From: Gambelia wislizenii
Taxonomy: Eukaryota; Chordata; Lepidosauria; Squamata; Crotaphytidae
Assembly: GCA_030847615.1 (NCBI GenBank)
Contig: JAUMIR010000004.1
Location: 71,207,001 to 71,271,000 of the forward strand
Length of the DNA stretch: 64,000 nucleotides
Direction: 5' to 3'
Of the stretch, positions 44,136 to 54,999 are shown piece after piece. The notes below the pieces were generated by a model, which did not search any database, was not told where the DNA came from, and saw nothing but the letters and a program-made list of their open reading frames with translations. The translations under genes and the position numbers were made by a program. How positions within the stretch are numbered: position 1 is the stretch's first letter; each line of letters opens with the position of its first letter.

Positions 44136-44953
44136 ACCGTATATTCCGGCGCATAAGATGATTGGGCGTATAAGACGCTGCCCCAATTTTTAAGTTAAAA
44201 TATAGAGTTTGCCCCTCCCCCATCCAGCCATACACCCGGCTGGAAATCCTGCCCCCCTCAACCAGCCAGCCAGCTCAGTGGCTGTAGATGATGGAATACT
44301 CTGTGAAATTAAAGGACTGAGAACAGCTAAAAAAGTATACTTTGAAAAATCTCTGTGGTGTTCAGTCTTTGGAAAGTAAGGTTGCGTTAATAATTAAGTT
44401 GGTTAATATGAAGCTATCAAATCCCAAATTTTTGAATGAGCACATTAATGATTTTAGAGCCACATTGGCAGACTTGCACATTGGCAGACTTTTCTCCTGG
44501 AGAGGAAAACCCCAAAGCTATGCAAATGGGAATCTTCCTGGCAAGTTTACCAAAATGCAAACCCATAATAAATACCTTGCAATTAAAGAATGATTTAACT
44601 CTGCTAGAAACTTTTATTCAGATAAGAGAATTTCACCATAGACAAAACTTGATGCAAAAAAAGGTTTGAATCCAGAAATTCTAATTTTAGGCTAACATCA
44701 TCTTAAATGGACTGCTTTTCTTCTCTCCTGAGCTAAATGGAGGGCAATTTAACACTTCAAAGGCAAGGCAGTCATTCTCACAGCAGGGGGGGATCTGCTA
44801 GGAAAACTGCCCAGGCAATTTAACACTTCAAAGACAAGGCAGCCATTCTCACAACAGGGGAAAAGATCTGCTGGGCATATAAGACGACCCCCCACTTTTG
44901 AGGAGATTTTCAAGTGTTAAAAAGCAGTCTTATACATCAGAACATACGGTACA
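44136..44953. mobile_element. MITE with TACCGTATATTCCGGCG termini
   Basis: Left TACCGTATATTCCGGCGCATAAGA and right GTCTTATACATCAGAACATACGGTA are inverted. GGGCGTATAAGACG and GGCATATAAGACGACCCCCC form subterminal repeats. TA borders suggest a Tc1/mariner-type element. An internal direct duplication of about 71 bp lies at 44744-44880. No transposase. Confidence 0.6.
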
Positions 44954-44976
44954 TTGAAAGCCTTCGACTTCACATT
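44953..44976 (-). repeat. Terminal scrap of the Penelope-like repeat
   Basis: GAAAGCCTTCGACTTCACAT is the inverse of the extension sequence seen at 27057-27077, abutting the MITE. Confidence 0.55.
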
Positions 44977-45276
44977 GAAAAGTTGTCATCATCCTTCCAG
45001 ATTTTTTTTAAAAAAAATATATTGTTCCATTACCAATTTCTACATTTTGAGCAGTAGCTAATAAGAACATTACCAAATGTACCCAGAAGGAACTCCATCT
45101 GTATTCAATGAAACTTATTCTTTATTAAGAGTGCTTAGGATATTGGTAATTGGTATTTAATTTGTACTTTTATATCACATTATAGGGCTTTATACAAAAA
45201 ACAAACAAATCCTAGGGCTTTTCTATACAAGAAGGAATAATGCACATACCTGTACATTATAGCCATTCACAGCAGC

Positions 45277-45453
45277 ATAGAATCATAGAATTATAGAATC
45301 ATAGAATTGCAGAGTTGGAAGAGACCACGAGGGCCATCCAGTCCAACCCCCCTGCCACGCAGGAAATCTTGATCAAAGCATCCCCGACAGATGGCCATCC
45401 AGCCTCTGTTTAAAGACCTCCAAGGAAGGAGACCCCACCACCCTCCGAGGGAG
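45277..45453 (-). mobile_element. CR1 3' fragment, 177 bp
   Basis: Inverse of the CR1 tail (CATAGAATCATAGAATTATAG...) through CCGAGGGAG; truncated at 5'. Confidence 0.85.
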
Positions 45454-46502
45454 CATTCTTTTGTCTCCATGTGGTTTTGGCAAAACTGATAGTATGCAAA
45501 GCTCTCCTCTGTGATGTTCACATGGCTGTGAGTCAAGATGTCATCGTTTTGTGCAGTGGGTAAGGAAGGTGAAGGTGACTGAGAGCCGCCCACCCTTCAC
45601 CCATCCCATTGTATTATTTAAAATCCAAAATCATCCCTTCTTCAAATGGATAAGATTTGTGTTTATTTCACTTCATTTGTGGGGGTTTTTTTGTATGACC
45701 CACATGGTCCCAGTGGCAGAAATTTAGCACTCCAAAATCAAAACACTTGCCCATCCCTGTTTTAACCTCTAGATGATTCAGTGATTAAAATGAGCTGAAA
45801 TATTGGCATCTGATCAGTGACTGATTTCTTATCTCACTTTCATCTAGGATTAAGTAAACCCTTATGCAATTACAGGGTTTATCTCTTGTGGGTGTGGAAT
45901 GGTATGGGATCTATGGTCCATAAAGAAATCTAAGAATGGCTGTGAATTCCATGCTGTTATAGTCAGGGAGTGATGTCTCAGAATGACAACCCTGAAATGA
46001 CTCTGAGATAACAACCATTGAAACATGGTTGTGTAAATAAGCCTTCAGAGATTAAGAAGTAGGGGGCTTGAAGTGATCTTGGCTGTGCAAGCTGAGTGCA
46101 CTATAAAGTGAGGTGACACTTTCTTCCATCAAATGTAAAATGAATGAGATCCCCATAACATTCACACTGCTAGAGCACATAAATTAAGAAAATGTCAAAA
46201 AGCCATTGTGAATCCCTGTTGAAGACCTAATTGCTTCCTGCTTCTCTGAAACAGAGCCTGGAGAGTTACTTTTAAGAATGAATCTAATGACATACTAAAG
46301 CCATAACTGAGTAGTGGTGGGATGGTGCTTGGGGACCCACTGCTCAGTTATGCTTGGCTTCAACATGTCATATATATTAATTCTTCTCAAAAGTACCTCT
46401 CTAAGCTCTGCCTGCCTACTGTCCAGTAAACAGAAATACAGAGAAAAGTCATGTTGGTGGTGTGGGATGTTGTTGTTGTTAATCAGTATCATCATCATCA
46501 TC
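45454..46502. other. No recognised feature
   Basis: No coding or repeat signal. Confidence 0.4.
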
Positions 46503-46880
46503 TTTTATTTATATAGTGCCATCAATGTACACAGCACTTTACAAGAAAAAGAACAACAAAACAGTTCCCTGTCCTCAAGCTTACAATAATAATAATCTAA
46601 TGAAGACATGATACAAAAGGAAAGGGGATGACAGTAGGGGAAGGGATTGAGTCTAGCATTCTCTTCTCTCCCTCCTTGGCCAGGGCAATGGCAGTTGGGG
46701 TGGAGGGAGGGCTGTTCTGCTTCTGGGCTCAGGCAAGATGGAGCTCTGACTTTCCTTCTCTCCCTCCTTGGCCAGGGCAATGGCAGTTGAGATGGATGGA
46801 GGGCGGTTCTGCTTCTGGACTGAGGCAAGATGGAGTTCTGCCTGCCTTTCTTTCTCTCCCTCTGCAGCTAGGGCAATACC
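46503..46880 (-). mobile_element. L2-like 3' tail with 92-96 bp minisatellite
   Basis: Minus-strand copy of the composite at 7146. The L2-type tail (TTTATTTATATAGTGCC...) is at the left, then three tandem units with CTCTCCCTCC at 46666, 46758 and 46854. Confidence 0.65.
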
Positions 46881-46949
46881 TTCTAATGGAGTGATATGAT
46901 GAGTAGAACTCATCATTTAGGTTTCAAAAGTACTACTGATTTTAAGAGC

Positions 46950-46995
46950 TGTACAGGATCAGAGCAAGAGCCCATCTAGTGCAGTATCCTGTTTC
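46950..46995 (-). repeat. Old CR1/L3-like 3' tail remnant
   Basis: The minus strand reads GGATACTGCACTAGATGGGCTCTTGCTCTGATCC, the common end of old CR1-group LINEs. Confidence 0.4.
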
Positions 46996-47727
46996 AAAAG
47001 AGTTAGTTTTGGTAAACTCAGCTACAAAGCAGTGGGGCAACAGGCTTCCTCTACTGTTTGACCCTTTCCCCATTTGATCTGGTTATGCAAAGGGAATCTG
47101 AACATGAAGGTGCTATTTAGTTAACAGATGCCGACTGAACTATCTTCAATGAAGTTGTCTGACCCCCTTACGGCTAATACCACAACACCAACTATTTGCT
47201 GAATATAGCTTGACAGAATTTTGACTCAGGATTTCTAGGTTCATCTGCATTTCTATTTATCACACTGCACTGATGAAACATTTGTTCCATTTATTTTATT
47301 TCTAGCCATAGAAACAGAACCCCCCCACTTTACAATCTAGCCTTTGAAATAGGGGAATCTTCAGGAATGACATGAACATTGTTAGAGGCAAAATAGATAG
47401 CTAAAAGACAACAACTAGCAGCACTATCTTCATGTAGATGATGATGGTGGTGGTAGAAAATTGTAACTAAGGTGTTGATTTCATAGGGGTGTGTGTGTTT
47501 GTGTGTAGGTTTTATGGGTTACAATGGGTTGGTGAATTAGGGTTTGGGGGTCCATGGCTTAGCTTTTCAAATGCTGATGCTTTGTTTAGACATTAGTTGT
47601 ATCATTTGCAGGAGTGTAAAGCTATGCACACTTACCTAAGAGTAATAGTTCACCTTAGTCAGAAACAACTTGAAGGCACACAACCATAACAACAGCAAAG
47701 TCCCACTCAAACTGGTGGTACTTACTC
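46996..47727. other. No gene; one SINE tail scrap
   Basis: GTCAGAAACAACTTGAAGGCACACAACCATAACAAC at about 47659-47694 is a SINE 3' end. Otherwise nothing. Confidence 0.45.
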
Positions 47728-47950
47728 TACAGTTGTCCCTCCATATCCACGGATTTGGTATCCATGGATTTAAGTATTCAGGGCTTGAAAATATTCTTTA
47801 AAAAATAATAATCCAAAAATTTTGCCATCTTATATAAGGGACACCATTTTGCTATGCTATTGCATATAATGGGACTTGAGTATTCACAGATTTTGGTATC
47901 CACGGCAGGTCCTGGAACCAAACCCTCGTGAATGTGAAGGGACAACTGTA
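47728..47950. mobile_element. Tigger-like MITE, well preserved
   Basis: TACAGTTGTCCCTCCATATCC and GGGACAACTGTA termini with TA borders. Interior as at 27448 and 52427. Confidence 0.8.
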
Positions 47951-49637
47951 CATTCAAAGGGTTTGGCTCTGTTTGTGTAAATTGTTGTAGCACATGAACT
48001 AATCTTATGACTAAAAGATTGGACTATAGATGGCAGCTAGATGGCATTCTCTGCAGGAAAAAAAGAAAAACGAACTGCCTCACAAACATCTAATTTAATC
48101 GTGTAGATAATTTTTACACAAACTGTCTTTTCCGCTCAGCTGAGACCATAATGGCCAAGGGGCATTGGAAAATGTCACTGAAAATGGAACAGGAATAAAG
48201 GAGGGTATTTTTTATTTTATGGGTTATACTAAGAACCACATCCGCTAACCGGATGATAGGCATGAGTCTTGGCAGATAATAGTGCTGTTATCAGTTGTGT
48301 TATTCTGTTTGCATATTCATGGGGATTAGAATCAACCTCCTGGGTCCTAAAATGTAATATATTAATACACATAATACATTTACACAAAGGTTTTCTTGGT
48401 GACTATGATAACTAACTTGTGTTGTTGCTTTAAAAGGATAGTTATGAAGACTAGTTTATAATAATCTGCACTTAAGCACCTTTGAGAAATGGGCATGATG
48501 CAAAGGGAAGAAACTATAATATGTGTAATTGTTCTGGACAGTATCAGAATTCTTGTTCTCTCCTTCTCTTGACATTCAGATTTCTTCCACAAACTAGTGC
48601 AGTAATTTGGTTTGAAAGGCATAATCTATAGCCTCTGTTGGCATCACCTTGCTTTCTCTGTTGTGATTCTGATGGGCAGCTGGAATAGTGGGGAAGTTTC
48701 TAGGTGCCCTCTGTACCACAAGCATAAACAATGCTGGCACATAAGCATGCTCAGGGTCTGTTTCCCACCTTTCCCATTCCTCCAAAGATTTATTTTTAAG
48801 CATCAGCCCAATTATCTTCCAGAAAGATAAGGAAGGCATATGTTTTAATGTATTATATAGTATATGACCTTTCAACTTATTTCCTTTAAATGGCAATTTG
48901 TAAGAAGTAACACAGCCTTTGGGGACAGATAAAATTTGACATAATTTTGAAAATCAAGTCAGTCTTTCAATCAATCTCCATTTATTTGTTTGGCCCTGAG
49001 CTATAATAACAATTAATAACCAATGAAAGCATCCCTTTATAAAATGAGGTTGTAAATTCTAACTACAACTACTTCTAATTTTCATAAAATTTAATATGCC
49101 CAGATAGAAAGAATCTAGGACATAAGGTTCATTTAATCACAAACTATGTTTGTAATAAAAACATTTGGTGTTTAATGACTTTTGTGACAAGAAATACAGC
49201 TCCCCCCCCAAGGGGTTTGTACGTGAGCATGCATGTGTGAGAAAATCAAGCTAGTATTCATGCCTTGTAAGGAGTTAGGAATTTGTCACATACATGTACA
49301 AAAATAGAACAACTACATAATAATGTGAATCATGCTAACATCTCTCCAAAGATAGAAAGGTGTGAATTGTCTGTACCTCTCATCTAGAACTTCTAGGCAT
49401 TAGCTGCAGTCTAAATAAGATAGATGCTTTATTATTTCTTTCATGTTATATCTCATTGTTATTTGTTATTAATGATGAGAATTAGAATTTGCCATTGCTA
49501 AGAATTAGTTATTTGTAACTTTATCTTCTGTGTAAAATGACAGTCTTCTAAAGCATATAGTATTTTATTCTGAGAACTGGAAGATACTATTTGTATTTCC
49601 TTTTTTTCTCAGACTGGCAATGCATCCTGCCTTGGGG
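47951..49637. other. No recognised feature
   Basis: AT-rich sequence; no gene or repeat recognised. Confidence 0.4.
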
Positions 49638-49795
49638 GTGTTGTTATTGTTGTTGTGTGCCTTTGCTTCTTACATATGGTGACCCTAAGGCAGGGTTTTC
49701 TGAGGCCATTGTGGGGTTTTCTGTGGCTGAGAGCATGTGACTTACCCAAGGTCACCCAGTGGGTTTTCATGGCCGAGCTGCGATTTTATCCAGGT
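49638..49795 (-). mobile_element. tRNA-derived SINE, partial
   Basis: Left GTTGTTATTGTTGTTGTGTGCC tail with the GGTGACCCTAAGG block; the tRNA-like head is missing. Confidence 0.75.
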
Positions 49796-49805
49796 CTAAA
49801 TGCAA

Positions 49806-50040
49806 GAAAGAGAGCCAGTGTGGTGTACGGGTTGGAACATTGGACTACAACTCTGAAGACTAGAGTTTGAATCCCCCGTTCAGCCCTGGGTGACCTTTGG
49901 CAAGTCACACTTGCTCAGTCTCAGAGGAAGGCAAAGGCAAACCGATTCTGAACAAATCTTGCAAAAAAAACCCTCCGTGATACGTTTGCCTTAGGGTCAC
50001 CGTAAGTTGGAAATGACTTGATGCACACAACTACAACTAA
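49806..50040 (+). mobile_element. tRNA-derived SINE, full length
   Basis: GAGAGCCAGTGTGGTGTACGGG head, GAGTTTGAATCCCCC B-box-like region, TTAGGGTCACCGTAAGTTGG...ACAACTACAACTAA tail. Faces away from the previous copy. Confidence 0.8.
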
Positions 50041-51237
50041 TGCATGAAGTAAGACATCAGCATGGTAGCTACTTGTTGTAATAGTTAACTTTCTATAAGG
50101 GCTCTTAAGTGGCCTTTCAAAAAAAAACCCAACTGTTTAATAATGTGGAGTTGCGAAGTAGAGCAAAATCATTTTTAAAAACGATGTAATGAAAGAGAGT
50201 GAGGAGTGCTTGAGACCTGCAAGTCTGAACTGGATACAGATGATGATGATGATGCCAGGTTGACACCCCCCCCCAAAAAAAAGTTATAAGGACACATTTT
50301 GCTGTGAGATCTTTTGGAAACAGAACAGGACATGCAAGACATCCAGAGTACACAGATTACCTGGAAACTGTATTTTCAGAATCACACTAAAATTAAGAGG
50401 ACAGGGGACAATATAATGGTATGCCCTTATGTAAAAGTGATATCTTCACAGTAACAATTCCACAGAAGAACAGCTGCATTATGTTGCAATACAGTACTTT
50501 ACACAGATACCTGGGAGTAAATCCCATTGCACTCAATGTGGCTTCCATCTTTTGCTTTAAATACTTTTAATATGAAAAGGATTTACAACCCAGTAATTAA
50601 CAAACAATGCAACAAAATAAACTGTACATCAAAAAGCACCATTTACAGATAAACATTACATCAATACCATCAGTGCTGTCCATTGACCTCTTTATCAAAC
50701 CAATTATCTCTGCAGACTTATCCACAAGTTGCTGTGTGCACCTGGATGTTGTATCCAAGAGCTTTCCTGAATTTTAATCAACTTCTTCACTCTCACCGAT
50801 GGAAGACAATAATAAGTTGTATAGTTGTGGGGATGGGATCAAATACTTCTGATCCCACCCCCAGAGCTATGCACTGCTGGAGTACTGGCATTAATACTAT
50901 ACACCATCAGTTGCATCTGAAGAAATGGATTGAAATCCATCAAAGGCCATGCTAAAACACACCAGTTTCAAAGATACTGCTTAATCATTTATTTATTAAT
51001 TTGCCACCATAAAACTACTGGTTTGTACAGTATAGTAAGATTATTTTGCAGAATTCTCTTTGAACGAATATTCCTTTTTCACACAAAAAAGAAAAAAAAT
51101 CAGCATCCACACAATAATAAGCCAACTGCTTTAAACTGCACTTATAACAACCCTCATTTTCTCAAATATCTCACATCATCCTTTTAATATTCATATTCAG
51201 CCTTTTACAATTTATCCTGTTTTCATTTTATACTAAG
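50041..51237. other. No recognised feature
   Basis: No gene. A decayed copy of the CCCATTGCACTCAATG palindrome lies near 50522. Confidence 0.4.
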
Positions 51238-52399
51238 GTGCATCTGAACTGTAGAAATAATGCAGTTTGACACCACTTTAACTGCCATGGCCCCTTCCTA
51301 CAGAATCCTGGGATGTGTAGTTTTGTGTGACACCAACACTCCTCATCGCTAAAGACCTTGTAAAACTGAACACCAGGATTCCATAGGATGGAGCTGCAGC
51401 ACTTCTCTCTCTCTCTCTGGCTTTTCTTAGCAAACAAAGATTCAGGAAGGACGCATCCCGCACTTTCTGCAAGTGCGCTGATGACTAAAGAGGCCAATCC
51501 GAGATAAACAAGTCCAGTTGCAGAAAGCACAGCAGAAGGTCTCCTTGGGTGATGTTTCCAGGTTGTGATTCTTTCTGCGTTGTCGTTTCTCTTCAAGACT
51601 TGTTCGGCGTGAGTTCTCAAATAAGGCTGCAGCATTGTGGATAGTGCGTCTCCATGCCTCCCGATGTGAGGCCAGGGCAGACCATTGTTGGTGATCAATT
51701 TGGCCGAGCCTGAGATGTTGTTTCAGGGAGTCCTTGTATCACTTTTTTGGAGTGCCCTTCTTACACTGACCTGTGGCGAGTTCACTGTAGAGTACTATTT
51801 TTGGGAGGCGATGGTCCTCCATCCTAGAAACGTGTCTGCCCCAGCGCAGCTGTGTTCTCAGTATCATGGCCTCAATGCTGGTGATCCCTGCTTGCTCAAG
51901 GACAGCAACATTCGTCACATAGTCAGTCCAGTGTATATTTAGGATTGTGAGTATACAGCGCTGATGAAAGCGTTTGAGGAGTCGTAAGTGGTGGCGATAG
52001 GTGACCCATGTTTCAGACCCAAAAGGAGAATAGACAGTACAATGGCTCTATACACACTGATTTTTGTGCTTCGCCTCAGGTTTTATTACTCCAGACTCTT
52101 TTGTAAAGTCTTCCAAATGCGCTATATGCCTTTGCTAATCTGTGATCGATCTCTTTGTCAATCTTGGCATCTGAGGAGATGATGCTTCCCAGGTAGGTGA
52201 ACTGCTGAATGGACTTAAGCACAGATTTGCCGACGGCAATGTGGCGATGATGGTGTTCGTCTTGTGGTGCAGGCTGGTAGAGAACCTCCGTTTTCTTCAG
52301 GTTGACTTCCAGCCCAAACAGCTCTGCTGCTGTTGCGATGCAGGATGCTAGGCGCTGCTGAGCAATCAAACTGCATTATTTTTACAGTGTAAAGGCACC
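51238..52399. mobile_element. Foldback MITE containing a LINE insertion
   Basis: Left GTGCATCTGAACTGTAGAAATAATGCAG and right CTGCATTATTTTTACAGTGTAAAGGCAC are inverted termini. The left arm includes CACTTTAACTGCCATGG. A LINE fragment (51410-52362) replaces the centre and most of the right arm. Confidence 0.65.
51410..52362 (-). mobile_element. Zinc-finger-tailed LINE, 3' 0.95 kb, nested in a MITE
   Basis: The (CT)n...GGCTTTTC edge at the left is the 3' tail. The minus-strand translation at the right edge begins SCIATAAELFGLEVNLKKTE and continues through the FTYLGSIISSDAKIDKEIDH block. Frameshifts interrupt the middle. Same family as 14690-16011. Confidence 0.85.
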
Positions 52400-52426
52400 C
52401 TTAAGTCTTCTTGCCTTAAACCCAAA

Positions 52427-52618
52427 TAGCAGTTGTCCCTTCATATCCGCTGGGGTTTGGTTCCAGGACCCCCTGTGGCATAGCAAAACGGTGCCCCTTA
52501 TATAAAACGGCAAAATCAAGGTTTGCTTTTTGGATTATTATTTCTTAAAGAATATTTTTAAGCCCTGACTATTTAAATCCATGGATACCAAATCCGTGGA
52601 TACGGAGGGACAACTGTA
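52427..52618. mobile_element. Tigger-like MITE at a CpG promoter
   Basis: TAGCAGTTGTCCCTTCATATCC and GGATACGGAGGGACAACTGTA termini, TA borders. It ends about 20 bp before the CpG-rich block. Confidence 0.8.
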
Positions 52619-52664
52619 CCAACCAATGGAAATCCGTATTGAGGCCAGATTCCTCAAGCAGAAC

Positions 52665-52684
52665 ACTACAAATCCCAGCGTGCA
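52665..52684 (+). promoter_or_regulatory. ZNF143/THAP11-type motif 1
   Basis: ACTACAAATCCCAGCGTGCA closely follows the known ACTACAATTCCCAGCATGC consensus of ZNF143/THAP11 sites in CpG promoters. Confidence 0.65.
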
Positions 52685-52753
52685 CTTCGGGAAGGTGTTC
52701 AACACGCTGCCTGACCCGGCCCTCACGGCGGGGAAGAACTTCCTGGCAGAGCG

Positions 52754-52773
52754 ACTACATTTCCCATCGTGCA
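52754..52773 (+). promoter_or_regulatory. ZNF143/THAP11-type motif 2
   Basis: ACTACATTTCCCATCGTGCA, same orientation, 89 bp downstream of motif 1. Confidence 0.6.
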
Positions 52774-53016
52774 AGGCGGTCAAAGGAGCGGGGATGGGGT
52801 CCGCCCCTGGCCGCCTCCCCCTCCCCGCCAGAGCGCCCGGATAAAGGTTCCGTTCCGTGCGCAGTGCGGCTTGGTGCGACGCTGCTGACAGGGGAGGAGG
52901 AGGAGGAGGAGGCCAAGGACTCTGGTGGGCGAGGCGGGGGCGGCAGCCTGGCAGCGTCCGAGTCTCCACCCTGGTGGGAAGAAGAGTCTTCTGGGACGGA
53001 AGCCCCGGCGGACGAG

Positions 53017-53308
53017 ATGTCGGGGGGCTGGGGAGGCCCCTCGGCGCGGGGCTCCGGAGGCGGAGGAGGGTTAAATCGCGAGCTGTGCCGCGCCTTTGGC
53101 CACTACAACCGGCACCTGGCGCGGCTGGAGCACAACCTGCGCGAGACCAAGAAGTTCTTCCGCGACGTCAAATACTCCCAAGGCCCCGCTGTTTTCCCCG
53201 CCGCCGCCGCCTCCGCCGGGCCTGGCGGGGAGGAGCCGCCTCAGCCACCGCCCGCCCCTTCGGACCTTGAGAGCGCCCCTACTGGCGGGGGTGCTTCGCT
53301 GCTGGCCG
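53017..53308 (+). CDS. Candidate first coding exon, unknown gene (97 codons)
   Basis: ATG at 53017 with G at -3, then [13 protein letters not shown] and a glycine run. A charged helical segment follows at residues 20-50 ([20 protein letters not shown], then [11 protein letters not shown]), then an A/P-rich disordered tail. The frame reaches GCTGGCCG followed by GTAAGG (53309), a strong donor in phase 1. The helix looks like a coiled-coil or protein-interaction element, so this is a believable N-terminus. I do not recognise the gene. The open frame extends upstream to 52639 without a stop, but the peptide there lacks the same character. The next exon was not found in the 10.7 kb that follow. 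Confidence 0.6.
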
Positions 53309-53391
53309 GTAAGGCGCTCGCTCGGGCGTCGCGGACGGGGGGGCGGGGGGTGTCAGGGGGTCTTCGGGGTCTTAGTCAAGAGCCCCAGAGC

Positions 53392-54735
53392 GCCGTGGCC
53401 CTTAACCTTGTCTTCACCAGGGATCCCCCCTTAAATATGTTTTCTTGTCGTGGACCCCCGCCAAGACTTAACTCAGGGTTTAAAGCCCTAATAATAATAA
53501 TAATAATAACAACAACAACCATCATCATCACCATCATCATCATCTCTTGTCACTTTCTTCATACCTAGGATAAAATTTATGATCACAGTTATGAATGCAT
53601 AACCTGGAGCAATGGCTCTTAACCTTTTCTTTACTAGAGACCTCCTTTTGAATATATTTTGTTGCCATTGACCCCCAAGACTTAACTCAGGATTTAAAGC
53701 CCTAATAATAATAATAATAATAATAATAATGCAGTAATCTCTGTTCACTTTCTTCATACCTAGGATGCAATTCATGATCACAGTTATGAATGCATAACCT
53801 AGAGCAGTGGCTCTTAACCTTTTCTTTACCAGATACCTCCTTTTAAATATATTTTGTTGCCATTAACCCCCAAGACTTAACTCAGGATTTAAAGCCCTAA
53901 TAATACAGTAATCTCTCATAGAAACATAGAATTGTAGAGTTGGAAGAGACCACAAGGGCCATCCAGTCCAACCTCCTGCCATGCAGGAATACACAGTCAA
54001 AGCACCCCTGACAAATGGCCATCCAGCCTCTGTTTAAAGACCTCCAAGGAAAGAGACCCCACCACACTCTGAGGGAGTGTGTTTCACTGCCGAACAGCTC
54101 TTACTGTCAAAAAGTTCCTCCTAATGTTGAGGTGGAATCTCTGTTCCTGGAGCTTGCATCAATTGCTCCGTGTTCCAGTCTCTGGAGCAGCAGAAAACAA
54201 GCTTGCCCCATCCTCAATGTGACACCCCTTCAATGTGACACCCCACTGGTCACATCTTTCTAAGACGAAGAGGAGCCCTTTGGGTTTGGCCGGTCAACAA
54301 ATTACAAATCCATTTAACAGTTAGCTTGTCTAGCCCACATTTTACAAGCTTGTTTGCAAGAATGTCATGGGGAACCTTTGTCAAAGGCCTTACAGTAATC
54401 TCTGTTCACTTTCTTCATACCGAGGATGGAATTCATGATCACAGTTATGAATGCATAACCTAGAGCAGTGGCTCTTAACCTTTTCTTTACCAGGGACCCC
54501 CCTTTAAATATCTTTTGTTGCCATTGACCCCCAAGACTTAACTCAGGATTTAAAGCCCTAATAATAATAATACATTAATCTCTGTTCACTTTCTTCATAC
54601 CTAGGATGGAATTCGTGATCACAGTTATGAATGCATAACCTGGAGCAGTGGCTCTTAACCTTTTCTTTACCAGGGACACCCTTTAAATATCTTTTGTTGC
54701 TGTAGACTACCAAGATTTAACTCAAAATCTAAATA
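53392..54735. repeat. Tandem array of about 195-bp units with a hAT-like end
   Basis: Five units, each with GCTCTTAACCTTTTCTTTACCAG..., CCCCCAAGACTTAACTCAGGATTTAAAGCCCTAATAATAATAA, and TTCACTTTCTTCATACCTAGG...CATGATCACAGTTATGAATGC. The GAGCAGTGGCTCTTAACC part looks like a hAT terminus. A CR1 is inserted in the third-fourth unit boundary. (AAT)n expansions vary in length. It starts within about 90 bp of the exon donor. Confidence 0.8.
53917..54391 (-). mobile_element. CR1 with internal deletion and 12-bp target duplication
   Basis: ACAGTAATCTCT occurs at both edges (53905-53916 and 54392-54403). Inside, the CR1 3' end (to TGACACCCCTTCA at about 54232) jumps to an upstream RT segment (GTGACACCCCACTGGTCAC), skipping about 650 bp present in the 60.4-62.5 kb copy. 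Confidence 0.85.
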
Positions 54736-54999
54736 GCAACAATAATAATATAGTTGTACCATCCATTAAACGTTCCCTCAGAGGTGCTGGAAGGGGACGG
54801 AAGACTTTTCTCCTGCTTCTTCCTGCAACTTTGTGGCTGGAGCGGATTGAGTGGCAGTGCGCAAGCCAAACCAGCTAACCAGCTAACCTTTACCTTGGAT
54901 CCTGTCACATGGCTCCGGAAACGGAGCTTCAACAAGAGATTATTTCATTGTATCACACAGCTTATTAAATGGGATTTTAAAACTCAAGGTGATAATCCA
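54736..54999. other. No recognised feature
   Basis: Intronic-looking sequence; no repeat or exon recognised. Confidence 0.35.

Larger units (their letters stand above)
52640..53460 (+). promoter_or_regulatory. CpG-rich promoter region
   Basis: An abrupt rise in GC and CpG content right after the MITE, containing a candidate 5' leader and first coding exon on the plus strand. Two ZNF143/THAP11-type motifs lie upstream of the ATG. No TATA box was noticed, as is usual for such promoters. Confidence 0.75.

Noticed and set aside
44900..44916. GAGGAGATTTTCAAG as another GGAGATTTTC MITE end
   Set aside because: No partner terminus and it lies inside a different MITE; probably coincidence.
52639..53016. 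Upstream extension of the plus-strand exon frame
   Set aside because: Open by composition only. The ATG at 53017 has better context and the peptide character changes there.
53392..54735. CRISPR-like array
   Set aside because: Units are contiguous 195-bp tandem repeats with no short repeat-spacer pattern, in a vertebrate genome.
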